A stretch of 64,000 nucleotides of DNA from Allium sativum (taxonomy: Eukaryota > Streptophyta > Magnoliopsida > Asparagales > Amaryllidaceae), in assembly GCA_030737875.1 (NCBI GenBank), contig CM060924.1:149290197-149354196 (forward strand), in the 5' to 3' direction. Below are positions 34,640 to 47,000 of the stretch, one piece after another (positions within the stretch are counted from its first letter, which is position 1; each line of letters starts with the position of its first letter). A program made the translations under genes and the position numbers. The notes under the pieces are model-generated. The model had not been told where the DNA came from and ran no database searches. It saw only the letters and a list, made by a program, of their open reading frames with translations.

Positions 34640-37606
34640 CTATGCTGCTTTTTTTAGTCTGTAGGTCCACTTACATCCTGTGATGTTCTTATGTTTTGGA
34701 GCAGTCACTAGATTCCATGTTTTGTTTTTAATCAGGGCACTATATTCCTCATCCATTGCATTTTTCCATTCTTGACACTTTACTGCTTCATTATAGTTAA
34801 TAGGCTCTCTCTCTTCTATAGCTGTTGAGTACACCTTAGGCTTGAATATACCATGCTTGGCTCTTGTCATCATGTGGTGCCTGTTCTGATCATGTGGCTC
34901 ATCATCACTGCTTGTATCTATTGTAGTATTGTTGTTTCCATTTCCTGAATCTGTGTCTCCACTTTCATTTTCATCAGTATTGTGGTTATTGTCACCACCT
35001 TCACCAACAATAGAATTAGCTGGACTGTAACTAGATCTTGTACTGGGCACACTTTCCTCATCCTTTTCCTCATCAAGTGCTTGTTGTTCATTGCTAATTT
35101 GTTGTTTATTGTTGTTCACCACATCTTCTATTAGCTCTGTTGGTGCTAGGGTACACCTTTTAGTATCGATAATTCTCTTGGTAGTTTTAATACCTTTATC
35201 TGCAAAAGGAAATACATGTTCATCAAATATAACATGCCTTGAGATGAATAACATTCCATTATTGTCTAAGCACTTGTACCCTTTCTGGTTTTCAGCATAA
35301 CCAAGAAAAGTACAAGGGCTTGACCTTAAGCTCATTTTATGCTTGTTATAGGGTCTGAGGCAAGAAAAACATAGGCAACCAAAAATTTTCAGTTTAGAAT
35401 AATCTGGTTTTGTATTGTGCATCATTTCATATAGGATTTTGTATTTTAAAACCTTAGTAGGCATTCTCTTAATTAAGTACACTGATGTTATAAAAGCCTC
35501 TGACCAAAACTTTAAGGGTACAGAGGATTGTGATATCAGTGTAAGCCCAGTCTCAACTATGTGCCTATGTTTTCTCCCAACCAGCCCATTTTGCTCAGTA
35601 GTATGTGGACATGTCATTCTATGTAGTATGCCTTTATTATCAAAGAATTTCTTTAAAGATTTGAATTCACCACCACCATCAGTTTGCATAATTTTGACAC
35701 TACAGTTTGTCTGATTTTCAACTAAAGTTACAAACTGTATTGTCACATTACAAGCATCTGACTTGCTTTTAAGTAAATAAATCCAAGTGTATCTAGTATA
35801 TGCATCAACAAAGGAAAGGTAATACCTGTATCCATGATCTGTTTTTACTGGAGAAGGACCCCACAATTCTGCTGCAATGAGTTCAAGTGGTGTGCTATAT
35901 TTTGTATCAGACCCAGTGAAGGGAAGTTTGTGACTCTTGCCAATTTGGCAATGTTTACATATATATTGATCAGGTATGATACTGCAATTAATTCTATTTT
36001 CATTCAGAATATGTTTTACAATTTTAACATTTGGATGCCCCAATTTGCTATGCCATTCATCAAAAGTTTTATACATGTTATTATCATTAGCAATGGTTTC
36101 AACATGACTATCAACAAATTTAACATGATTATCAGTAATAGATTCAACATTGTAGCAATGATTTCCATTGTCACTGGCATGCCTGGGCCTCAAATTCTTG
36201 AACTTGTATAGTCCCTTATCCAAACTACCATGTAGTAATATGTTTTTATTCAGTAAGTCTCTAACAAGATAGTATTTTGGGTGAAATTCAAAGTATACAT
36301 GGTTGTCATTGGCAAATTGAGACACACTAATCAAATTTTTCTTGATCTTGGGGACTCTAAGTAAGTTATTTAAATAGAGTTCCCTCTTTCCTTTTATGGA
36401 ACCACAACCAACATGTGATATACTGATTGTTTCACCATTACCCATAGAGACAGAACACATACCTGAATAGCCTTTGCTTCCCATATTTAAATTCTGCAGG
36501 TTATTTGTGACATGATTTGTAGCTCCTGAGTCTGGGTACCATTCATCAAGATTTATATCATCTGACCTGTTAGAGTCATCATTGTTTGATCCTTGTGTCT
36601 GCATTCTTGATCCTTCTGTATTTAATCTTTGTTGTCCCATTTGAGTTATATTGACATTTGGTGCCTCTTGATTTTGTTGATTTACATTATATTCAGTGTT
36701 AAATCTGAAATAACATCTGCTTGCAACATGGCCAAATTTCTCACATATTTGGCATTTTGTCCTATTATTGTTATTGAATCTGCCTCCTCTGCCTCTTCCT
36801 CTTTGACTAGTGCCTCCTCTGTAAAACTGATTTTCTTGCTTACTGTTTTGGCCAGTATTTCCCTTCTGTTGGCCTTTGTTTCTTGCTGTGGAGGCATAGT
36901 TGACAGAGTATTCTGATTGCTTCTTTTGTTCAACTCTTCCTTCATGTGCAAGAAGAGATGAATACACATATTGTAGGTCAGGTACAGTTTTCTGAGAAGC
37001 AATAAATGTAACTATAGACTCATAATCTTCATCTAATCCTCCTGTGATATAGAGCACTTGTTCACTTTCACTAATCATATGTCCAGTGGAATTCAGTTTA
37101 TCACATAGAGTCTTTACTTTGGTTAGGTATTCATTCATGGGCTTCTCATCATTCTTTATGCATTGTAACTGCCTTCTATATAACATGGATCTTGCTGCTG
37201 ATTGAGCACTGAATGTTTGTTCAATTGTACTCAAAATAGCATATGATGTATTGCATCCAATCACACGTGGTAGAACACTTGCACTTATTGATGATATTAG
37301 CCATGACACAAGGAGATTATCTTGCTTCTGAAAATTTAAGTAGTCTTCATTACTGACTAGATTCCCATCTTTATCATGAATCATTGCAGGTGGGATCTGT
37401 ACTGTCCCTTTGATGAAATCAAGAAGTCCATATCCTTTCAATGCCGCTTCTACTTGAAATTTCCAAAGCATGTAATTATCATCATCTAATGGGATGGTGA
37501 TTATGTGAGTTTTGGGTTTTATCAATTTGAAGCTTGGTGATGGAGGATTGGTTGGTGGATTGGTGCCTGAATTGGCTGAACTGAGTGCTTGACCTGTTTC
37601 AGCCAT
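34640..37606 (-). CDS. Copia gag-protease-integrase and RT start (988 aa, frameshifted end)
   Basis: Gag (UBN2-like) covers about residues 38-230, with a CX2CX4HX4C zinc knuckle at C285, C288, H293, C298. Protease has DSGA at 359-362. A GAG-pre-integrase HHCC-type segment follows at about 518-560. The integrase core has D643, but the first catalytic Asp position reads Glu (E580, AELWGP) and the catalytic Glu position reads Gly (G677, NGLVGRKHRH). RT begins near the end (WTYRL). The frame closes just after a run of seven A (minus strand; T at 34649-34655), and the remaining RT continues in another frame at 34614. It was a gag-pol polyprotein for reverse transcription and integration; this copy is probably inactive. 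Confidence 0.92.
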   Translation of the reverse strand: MAETGQALSSANSGTNPPTNPPSPSFKLIKPKTHIITIPLDDDNYMLWKFQVEAALKGYGLLDFIKGTVQIPPAMIHDKDGNLVSNEDYLNFQKQDNLLVSWLISSISASVLPRVIGCNTSYAILSTIEQTFSAQSAARSMLYRRQLQCIKNDEKPMNEYLTKVKTLCDKLNSTGHMISESEQVLYITGGLDEDYESIVTFIASQKTVPDLQYVYSSLLAHEGRVEQKKQSEYSVNYASTARNKGQQKGNTGQNSKQENQFYRGGTSQRGRGRGGRFNNNNRTKCQICEKFGHVASRCYFRFNTEYNVNQQNQEAPNVNITQMGQQRLNTEGSRMQTQGSNNDDSNRSDDINLDEWYPDSGATNHVTNNLQNLNMGSKGYSGMCSVSMGNGETISISHVGCGSIKGKRELYLNNLLRVPKIKKNLISVSQFANDNHVYFEFHPKYYLVRDLLNKNILLHGSLDKGLYKFKNLRPRHASDNGNHCYNVESITDNHVKFVDSHVETIANDNNMYKTFDEWHSKLGHPNVKIVKHILNENRINCSIIPDQYICKHCQIGKSHKLPFTGSDTKYSTPLELIAAELWGPSPVKTDHGYRYYLSFVDAYTRYTWIYLLKSKSDACNVTIQFVTLVENQTNCSVKIMQTDGGGEFKSLKKFFDNKGILHRMTCPHTTEQNGLVGRKHRHIVETGLTLISQSSVPLKFWSEAFITSVYLIKRMPTKVLKYKILYEMMHNTKPDYSKLKIFGCLCFSCLRPYNKHKMSLRSSPCTFLGYAENQKGYKCLDNNGMLFISRHVIFDEHVFPFADKGIKTTKRIIDTKRCTLAPTELIEDVVNNNKQQISNEQQALDEEKDEESVPSTRSSYSPANSIVGEGGDNNHNTDENESGDTDSGNGNNNTTIDTSSDDEPHDQNRHHMMTRAKHGIFKPKVYSTAIEEREPINYNEAVKCQEWKNAMDEEYSALIKNKTWNLVTAPKHKNITGCKWTYRLKKAA

Positions 37607-37996
37607 ATTGTCGAATCAAGAAAGGCTTTCTTGGATGATGGGTGATAGCACTTGGATGGTGAAATCACGGTCAAGTGATTTTGCAACCAGTGTTAAGGTA
37701 ATAGATGGTGAAAGTTTCAGAAAAATCGAGGTACTTGGATGGCAAGATCACCAGAAATGGTGATTTCTGCAACCAGATCTCGTGCTAGAGGAAGACTGTA
37801 ATGTCTGATGGCTGAAACTGCAGCCAAGATTGTAGAAAATGATGAGAATTTTCTGATTCTACCTCTTGGCGAGGCAGTTCTGATCTCCAGTGATGAATAA
37901 TGTCTGAGGATAACAACTTGAATGCACTTTCTTTTAATTTTGCGCAATCAAGCTTGTATTTTGTAATTTGATCCTTTTATGCCGTTAGGCTTTCTT

Positions 37997-38008
37997 GCTC
38001 TGATACCA
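37997..38008 (-). other. Copia primer binding site (tRNA-iMet)
   Basis: Minus-strand TGGTATCAGAGC directly follows the 5' LTR with no spacer. Confidence 0.92.
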
Positions 38009-38197
38009 TATTAAAGTCTGATTGTAATGTGGATTCTGTATTGAAAGACTTGATACAAGAATGTATGTACAACATTGCTTATATAATGCAACGCTACCGC
38101 ATATGATAAAAACAAATAGACAATGGGCCTTAGCCCAGCCCAGTTACATAAGGTTTAATTATTTATCTGATGAAGAAAGTTACGAGTGGTTTTATTA
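38009..38197 (-). repeat. Copia 5' LTR
   Basis: 189 bp, adjoining the PBS at 37997-38008 and followed by the GTTAA target duplication. Confidence 0.92.
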
Positions 38198-38202
38198 GTT
38201 AA

Positions 38203-41200
38203 ATAGCTGCTTCAAAAATTAATTCATAGTAAATCTGAACCACGACATGATCCTGTTTTAATCATTAAGTCCGAGCAACATAGACCATCGCATGACAACT
38301 TAGTAAAAATATGATAATTGGGAGGAAATAAAAAGAAAAGCCCAAATGTTGCAAGTAACATGAATGCTTTGAAAAAATACGATCCTATTTATCATTAAAT
38401 AAAAGAAAAATGTGGCCTTGTTCCTAAAATAAAATGAAAATGAATGTTTTGCAAGTAAAGCAATAAATTATATGCCAAAGAGATCAAAGTAAGCCATATT
38501 TTTGGACAGTTATTCTTATATATACATGTTTCTATGTAGGAATTTATGTTGAATACCATTGGTTATATACAGTGGTAAAACCTGTAGTCGGACGTCTTAT
38601 TAATTGTAGGTTTAGGATATTTTTTCCATGTAAAACCAGTGCTCGTTTTAATAGTTACTGGTTAGTTGTAAGTTAGAACTTTAATTATACGATATTATCA
38701 GAGCTTGGTTTCAAACATAAATTTTCTTAAATCAACAACTCTATCAACTAAAATCAATCATTTGATCTGATTATTTACCTCTTAATGATTTTATTTTGTT
38801 ATCCAGACCATATAATACAACATTATAAAAACCAAAATAAATTGATCCGCTCTCTTGTTTTGCGTCCAACTAAATCATTTCATCAGACATGATATCTTTA
38901 ATTCTCAAATAAACTAAAATGCAAAATCATTCGAAAGATTAATGTCGTATAGGTCACCACGCATTAGCAGACCACATCATAGCTAATCAACATGTTAAAA
39001 ATCAAATTGAATATGCTAAAATCTTTTGAAAACTTGCATACATAGAAAAATAGTCGTAGAGCTCTATCATTTGTACATTCACCATTTATAATACCGAAAT
39101 TGTGATCCAGGCATATAATATTTATTATAAGAAATTTTATAAGAGAAAAAAGTATCTGCTACTCTTTTTAGAATTTGACACTGTTATTTGTTATATATAT
39201 ATTATAGTCATAATGGAATTTGAAAATATTTCAGCAACTGAATTATATTCTGCGCAAGTATTATCAATGACACAAACTATATATGTATTATTCAACGATA
39301 TGCCTACCAACACCTTTGTTTTATTTCCCTTTATAGGGGAAACTGCATATCCCAGTAAATGCTCAAAATGAAAAAAAAAACGATAGTATAAGCACTGAAT
39401 CATATTATAGTGGAAGATGGAAAAGAACGGTGTCAAAACTACCAGTTTTAGATCATAGGAAAGCAATTTTACATGTTCCTAGGTCTAATATGAATACGAA
39501 TACGCGGAGTGGTCAGAACATGCCTAAGGTTATAGAAATCACTAAGTTGCACTACAACTTCTTTTCATATGACAGCTTGAATCAGATTTATGTGCTACTA
39601 TTGATGATTTATGTTCCATCATCTTCCTAATATATTCAGTGTTCTATTATTCAAGATGAAAAAGAATTAGAGAGAGAGCGAAGGAAGGTATCAAATAGAG
39701 AATGCATGAAAAGGTATCCTAGCTTAAAATTTTCATTGTGCATTGAAGCGTAAGCTGTACATGTATTGGTAATGTGAAAGGCATTCCTTTTTGATAAACA
39801 ACTTATAAATCATCCAAAATTTTCATTTACTTTTCAGGAACAAACCAAACTTTCTAGAAAACTAAATTTCTTTTTTCAAAGTTTAGATTTAGGATAATAT
39901 GGTAAATTATAATATACCATTCTCTTTTATTACTTCAAAATTGTTTCCTCTCCATTTCCAAATTTATAGCAAAGGTCTGATCAACCAACTGCTGTAAGGT
40001 TTTATCACGATAGAGAGATTGCATCCATAAATGGAAACAATGTATAAAGAAATGAATCATGAATTCAAAATTTCAAATTAGGCAACAAATACCAAGTTAT
40101 GAATATGATAAACAATTTTTAAGACTTTAAAACTATTCATAACAACAGAAATTGATTTGCATAAATCTACTCCATAAAAGATTCATTTTTTTATGAAACA
40201 AAAATGATTAATATTAAATAATAAAAACAATGATTGATCCCTTGAAGTGAGGAACAATAATGATGTTTCAGAAAGTTTGATGTATGTGAATATAGAAAAT
40301 TAAGAGATTTTAATATTTTGTAGAACACTAAACTTTTATCATTAAATACATATAAAACTTACAAAAATATATGCAACAATGAAATATTAAATTTATGATT
40401 ACTTTCAAGTAAATGTAAACCAAGATCCAATTTTAAGGATCCAATTTCAGTATTCTTTTCGAAAATTCATAAACAAATCATATAAAAGATCATCCAAAAT
40501 ATGTGATAAAAACTATAAATAATTAGCTTTTTGACAGGATGAAGATAAAATAGCCATACCATTACAGGGCTTTTAGTTTCCCCACCAGTAATCCAGCCAC
40601 TTATGACATGCAATTTTGGAGTCCTTGCCACAATCTGTACAAAAGTGTATCTCCTAAATTATAAACTACTGCAGTAAATTTAGTCTACAAGATCCAATTT
40701 CGTTACAAACTTACATATCACAGATGGTAAATCTTAAAATCGATTTGAAGCGGATCGTTCTTTAATAAGAAGGAATGGTAATGGATGTGATTTAGGAATT
40801 GGAAAAGCGGTTAAGGAATTAAAAACGTGAGAAAGGTACAGATCTGGATAGATTTGATTGTAAACATGATAACAGATTCAATAGGGTTGATCGTAAACTT
40901 GATAACTTGATAACATAAGCGGTTAAGGATTGTAGGGGGAAAGTGTGAATGTGGATGAAGGGATCGGTAAGAAAGTAGGTCGTACGGAATAGAGTTGATT
41001 GTAAACTGCGTTAATTAGGAGTGATAAGGGAAATACACCATTGGAGAAGAAAAGGGTGAGATTCGGTTTTGGAAGAAAGCACTGCGAAGACAGGAAAAGG
41101 GAGGCGGTTGAAAGGTGAATTGTAGAAGTCGAACAATGCATAAAAGGGGAAACCCGTGACTTCAAGGAGGACAGATGTCAAAACCGAATTGATTTGGTTT

Positions 41201-41220
41201 CTGCTTTCCAGTATAAGTAA
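38203..41220. other. AT-rich DNA, exon-like block, origin unknown
   Basis: Not found in the E1 5' LTR. A minus-strand block at 40560-40634 has a GTACAG acceptor, a GTAATG or GTATGG donor and an open reading IVARTPKLHVISGWITGGE. At 40923-41165 a minus-strand 80-codon frame begins with a Ser/Thr-rich, acid-poor stretch that resembles an organelle targeting peptide. Both may belong to a cellular gene fragment. I cannot identify it. Confidence 0.3.
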
Positions 41221-43028
41221 TAGATGTGGCTAATGTTTTGAAAGTTGGAAACAGAATACTGAATATGATATATGGTTTTCCTTTGTAAAAAAAATGGTTT
41301 TGTTTAAAGAATAATCTTACGTCAAATAAGAAGCGAGAAAACTATATTTTTAATATCGAGAGATTTAAGAGTTTGAATTTACATTTGTTTTAAATTAAAA
41401 GGCCAAGTGGTGCTGAATACTGAACCATTGAACTCACTGGATTGTCATGTTTGAAACACTGTTTGTTTTTTATAGTTAAATCACCGACTATCAAATCTGT
41501 CCAATACAATTGTTGGTACGGAAAGAGCGGGATCGAATTTATATTCGAAAACCATTCCGACCAACAAATACGTGAAGATATCAGAAGACGATCGAGATGG
41601 AGCATTGAAGACCGTAGATATTCATGAACGGAAGAACCGCTACTAATCCCTGGTTTAGCGGCTAGGGATAAACTATGGTTCTGTCGTGGTTGGAGTCTAC
41701 GGGTTGAAAGGACTTCTCGCTACTGATCCATAGGGTGATTCCTATATTGGATGCAGTAGGAGAGTACCTTCGGTTCATCCTGTTCCTGGATGACTTGAAT
41801 GGACGGATGTTTGACAGAGTATTTCCAAAGGAATTACGTACGTTGATTTCTTCAAACGTAGCATAGTTGGTGGCGGAGAACGACGGTTCTCTTAGCTTAA
41901 CCACTGGAGTATTTTTGTAGACATCAATTAGTGATATCTTGCGGATCTGACGATGTGGCATTCAAAGTGAACAGTAGCCAAGTGATTTAAAGGAAATTCA
42001 AACCTCAAGCTTCACAACCGGTAAATGACAAAAATCGGCCAGGCAGCATGGCTATGTGGGTCGCTCCCATTAGGGTGTATAATCATCTATCTAGAGGAAT
42101 TCCTTTTGCTTCTTTAATCTATCGATGTTGTCCCTTTTCGAGAAGACGGTGGGTAGCTCCCAACCGTTGGTGATATACATTCGATACACTCAAGCGAAAT
42201 GAGTGGTCGGTCATGTGTGGGCCGGGTTGCAAGACGTTCTTGTTGAACCCAGTGTAGTCGCCCCTAGAGATACACGATCGGCAGGTGGTCCCATACCTTG
42301 TCATGGTCGGAATCCAATCTCCAATAAGCGCCCGCGGTTTTGTTTGTATACTATATATGTAGAGCGTGAGATGCAAACGTTCTACTAGATTCTATTTACT
42401 TGTATTTAGACATTATTATAATATCAGACAAGCTATTGATTTCAAAATGTTTTGGGTTATCGTAAGGTAAAAACCATCCGTGTTTATGTATGGATTTGGT
42501 CTTACGATTATCCTTTTCTTTCGAAAGGATTTTAACTTTAAAATCAAGTTGTCTGATACCTTAATACTGTGCGAGTTTTTCTCACTCTGGTTCACCAGAC
42601 TGACCCGGTGTTTTGTAAATGCTCGGGTTAGCCCGGGGTGTACAGGTTCAGGTTATCGAATGCTGTGAAGTCCAGAGACGAGCTGGAGATGTTCAGACGT
42701 ATGATATTATATAGCTACTACTCCGCTATGTGTTGTATATGGGAACAGGTTATTATAAGTGTCCCGTTGTGTGATGTACTATGATATTGTAAGTATTTTT
42801 AAAGCTCTCAATAAAGATTTATTTCTATATTACATTTTGTTCCGTTGCGATGTGAGACTCTGTGTTGTGTTGTTTCTTCTTCTATTCTAATATTTCTTTC
42901 TTTCTTATCTCACCCTCTAAATTCTTTCTAATAACGTTCCAGTATTTTCGGTGTTTGGAAGATTGACATGAGTTACGGTAAAGGTATTTATGTCGATTTC
43001 CAGGGCCGAAAACCACCGGGTCGTTACA
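41221..43028 (+). repeat. E1 3' LTR, right part
   Basis: Co-linear with about 20104-21904 of the 5' LTR, from GGCTAATGTTTTGAAAGTTG to the end GGTCGTTACA. ATAGC follows as the target duplication. Confidence 0.85.
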
Positions 43029-44060
43029 ATAGCTTTGTTTATAGCGTTAATTCGCGAGCCTCACTCACCTGTATGAACCAGAAACGGGAGAGGAATGCAG
43101 GGAGGACATGCATTTCTTTCTAGCTAGGAGTGATGTCATGGCATGGGTCCTAGACATTTTACTTGTATGGTTGTTGAAAAGTGAGGTACCTTGGGTATGA
43201 TGGTCGACATACTGACCAGATTTTAAGCCCCATATGGCGGGGAAACATATTGTTCAGGAATAACCAATCCACTAAAGTAAGTGTAGACTGGCCCTAAAGA
43301 TTCTAAGGGCTCACCTGAGTTTGAGTACTGAGAAATGGTAGGCTAAATTGTCTCGAATCGGATAGGGAAGATCCCTTGCCTTGATTCATGATGGGAATCC
43401 AATTTCCAATACGACATTGTGCGGTTTTGATTGTAAAACTAGTATGGCGACATAGTATATGGTAGCTATGCCGTCTAAAAATGACACATTTATATTGAAA
43501 GTGTTTTAAACTGACTGGACACTAAAAATAATATCAAATGATTTTTGTTTTATGCATATCAAGCATATTTGGCCATTATAAGGTAAAACTCTATACTCCG
43601 GCTTGTGTTACATTGTGTAATGGGACCTGAGTCTTATAATGGTTTTATTTTTCTAAAAAGCATTGCATTGTTAAAATGATTTACTTTATTTATGCGCTGG
43701 CGATCTAATGGAGTAAACTCGTACCTTGTTAGCTGCATGGTCTTGTGATTAGCCTTATTGTTAAATAAGCTATGTAAGATTTCCCATACCAGTCCCTTGA
43801 CTAACTCGTAGTTTGTTTTTCACTTGCAAACTCGAGTGGCCTTATTTTTACATGGGCAACCAAGTAAACAGGTAACTGGCATTATTTTGGATATGCACCA
43901 CAGCATGCGGTGATCTTTTGGCTGAAGACGAATACTATCGTTTATCACTTATTTTGGATATTTAGACATCACCTTATGTATGTTGTATTTGATGATGTTG
44001 TAGACTTATTATCTACCTGATGGAAATGTTATGTACTAAGTAGTATCCTGTATCTGTGTA
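43029..44060 (+). repeat. Old LTR copy B of E0, right part
   Basis: Aligns with about 266-1320 of copy A, for example the block GGGAGGACATGC (43096-43107) and the run before 43600. It is broken at 44060 by N2; the rest should lie beyond the window. Confidence 0.65.
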
Positions 44061-47000
44061 TGTAACACCCCACACCCGCTACGGTCACTCTCAAAGGGAA
44101 TGCCATAACATTGGTGGAGTATTTTAAGTGAATATAGAACAGAAAAATTACAACAAGACAGATATAAGTAATACTTGAAAATTTAAATCTTCATTTCATT
44201 TCAGCGGAAAGTAAAACATGTTTGGTTACATCACAAAACCATAACAAGAGTCAAGTACATAATATCCATCCTGATAAAATAGAAGTACATAATCCCACTA
44301 CATAGACAATAGCCATAATAGAAAAGATAAACCGAGCTTTATTTCTACGATCCAAGCCCAAAAGATAGATATAGCGGTCTGATCCAAGCCCACTAGTGCT
44401 AGGCCCACTCTGATAACCTGAGGGTTGGGAAAAAGATAAAAACAACGGGGTCAGACATAAGTCTGAGTGAGTCCTATAACCCTAACAATACAACCATTAA
44501 AGTAATTAGGGTATGACATAAATAAGGTACGGTACCTCTGGGGATAATGACTACACTAAGTAGCCAACTAAACACCAGATGTACTACGATAACCGAAAAG
44601 ACGCATTTATCCACCCAAGGATAATTCTTACACCACCCCAGACTTATTCACCCAAGGGTAATTCCTACACTGCACCACACGAGTTCTACCCACCAAGAGT
44701 AATTCCTACTTAAAGGTTGATCCCACTAAGTGTACTTAGTAATTTTTACCCGGTAGTTTCTTGTACCCCTACACAGGTGCCGTCTGCCCCTATCTTTACT
44801 AGGTGTACCCACTACCCCCAAGCGATCGGCTCCCTACCGTAGATACCCGTGCTGGTCCCACAAAAGGGGGTGTATCATTCCCCAAAGTGGCTACCAGATA
44901 ATATCACTGTGCACGGCTTCATATCTACACGATGCAACAACGACTTACCAACCAGCCCGGGTCCACACACGCATATGAAACCCGTTGATCCTGCGTTGCC
45001 ACCGCTAACCCGTTTTGGCCACTTATAGTCAAGCCCAATATGCGTGTCCCGTCACCCGACCAGAGTCGGGCCCACAAAGATACGTTTGGGATATTGGCTG
45101 AAATGGGCCCCCACAAGCTACTACTTAAGCTTGCTATTTTTATCTAGTGCATCCCACTTAACCCCTTTTTATAATCATGCCCCCTTACATGTTAAGATTT
45201 GGTTAAGTCATCAATCATATTTCAATTGCCACTAAGGGCACCCACTAGATTTCCACATGCCACCCAAAGCACTTACTTAACCCTTCACCCATGTTTTAAT
45301 TACATGTTCCACTTTGGTTAAGTATTCTAATCGTATTTTCTATTGCCACCCAAGGCAACCCACTAGTTTCCTCATGCCACCCGAGGCACCCCCACTAGTT
45401 ACTACATGCCACCCAAGGCACCCACTTAACCCTCATGTCCCACTACATGCTAATTTGGTTAAGTGTTTCTTAATTAATTAAGACCGTGATCCTCCTAAAG
45501 ACCTCTCACATTAGACTATCTTTTATGACCGCTGGTTAAGCCGGTTGGGTCCGGGCAGCCTTACGTCATAACCGAGTCTAACCTCGTGTCTTTACGTTAA
45601 TCACGTATTTAGTTTGTGACTAAGACCTCTCACATTGGGCCAATCATTTGTAGCCGCTGGATGGCCGGTCGGTTCCGGGCAGACTTCCGCTACAAAAGGG
45701 TCCAACCTCGTGTCTTAGTTGATTAATTACGCCTAATTAATCACCCCCACAATTAATTATCCCTAATTAATTACACATTTTTCATAACATGGGTAGAACT
45801 AACTCAATAGGTAAATTCCCATGGGGTAGACCTAACTCAATAGGTAAATTCCCACTTATGTTAATTTATTTTTATGGTATGCTTAATCATACCCAATCAT
45901 ACTTTTATTAACATATTTACCAACCCCATCGTTCCCCACGTAAATCGTTCTCATTTCATGACATAAATAAGGGGAAGATCATCACAAATATTATGGGTTT
46001 AGCATACAACTTTGTCATGGGTTAAGAGGATGTCAACTTGCATATATGAACATATATTAACCCAACTACATATAACCCAAACTTGCATATTATCATACAC
46101 ATGATTTGCATAACATATGACATATGAGTTTGCATATTATCATACACATATCTTGCATAACATGTTGAACTTGCATATAAGCATTCTCATAACTTGCATA
46201 ACATGTTAAACATGCATTTAAGCATACACATAACTCGCATAAGCATTCATATACTTGCATAAGCATTCACATACTTGCATAAGCATTCACATACTTGCAT
46301 GAGCATTCACATACTTGCATGAAGATGCATAACTTGCATATCACATTAAACTTGCATTTAAGCATATACATAACTTGCATAGCATCATGCACATAACTTG
46401 CATAATCTCATACACATAACTTGCATAACACCATTCACATAACTTGCATATGAACTTGCATCTTAAAGGAAAGTAAACATGCATAGCATATAAGGGTATC
46501 ATCTTGCATATGTATTCATCATATTTAAAAGGGTAAACTTGCATGTTATGATTTATGCATAATACCAAACACTTAGCATGCATAAAACCACTTACTTATC
46601 ATGAATGAAATCAAATACTTATTATGCATAAACCCACCACTTAACTTGCATAAACCCAAACACTTATCATGCATAAAACCCAATACTTAGTATGTATACA
46701 ATCAAATACTTAGCATGCATAACGTCAAATACTTTAGCATGCATAACATCAAATACTTAGCATGCATAACATCAAATACTTAACATGCATAACACCAACT
46801 ACTTAGCATGCATAAAATCACATGCATAACTTGCATATCATGTTACATATAACTTGCATATATTCTCACATATAGTTTGCATAACATGTCACATATGCAT
46901 AAATGTTTAACATGGTGTTTTGCATCATAAAACATGGCCTTAAACTTGCATTTAACATAAAACTTGCAAATCACATATCATACAAACTTGCATAAATACA

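Larger units (their letters stand above)
33049..38197 (-). mobile_element. Ty1/copia LTR retrotransposon, minus strand
   Basis: Two 189-bp LTRs (33049-33237 and 38009-38197) differ at about four or five positions and are flanked by a perfect GTTAA duplication (33044-33048, 38198-38202). The PBS (minus strand) for initiator-Met tRNA is at 37997-38008; a purine-rich GAGGGTGGG tract lies next to the other LTR at 33238-33250. The LTR ends are TA..TA rather than TG..CA. Coding capacity is nearly complete but is split by one frameshift and has changed integrase catalytic residues. Short LTRs, the iMet primer and domain order protease-integrase-RT fit a small plant copia lineage such as Ale/Retrofit; the lineage call is uncertain. 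Confidence 0.93.
5179..43028 (+). mobile_element. E1: non-coding Tekay-like LTR element with very long LTRs, heavily nested
   Basis: The element starts with TGTAACGACCCGG at 5179 and ends with GGTCGTTACA at 43028. It is flanked by ATAGT (5174-5178) and ATAGC (43029-43033), a TSD with one change. A PBS matching initiator-Met tRNA is at 21906 and a polypurine tract at 22901-22915. The internal region is only 21905-22915 and has no gag or pol. The 3' end of the internal region carries a GGACGAAAT..TTAAGGGGGG motif, matching GGACGAAATCCTTTAAGGAG in E3, which ties E1 to the Tekay lineage. LTR-LTR identity over the first ~190 bp is about 96% by eye, so E1 is older than N1, N2 and E3. It must have been moved by proteins from another element. 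Confidence 0.75.

Noticed and set aside
34614..34660. Programmed frameshift in copia RT
   Set aside because: Copia frameshift signals, where known, lie near the gag-pol border, not inside RT. A homopolymer indel explains it better.
42203..42388. Similar 61-codon frames at 21083 and 42203
   Set aside because: They are the two E1 LTR copies; the reading has no known domain and both contain unrelated substitutions.
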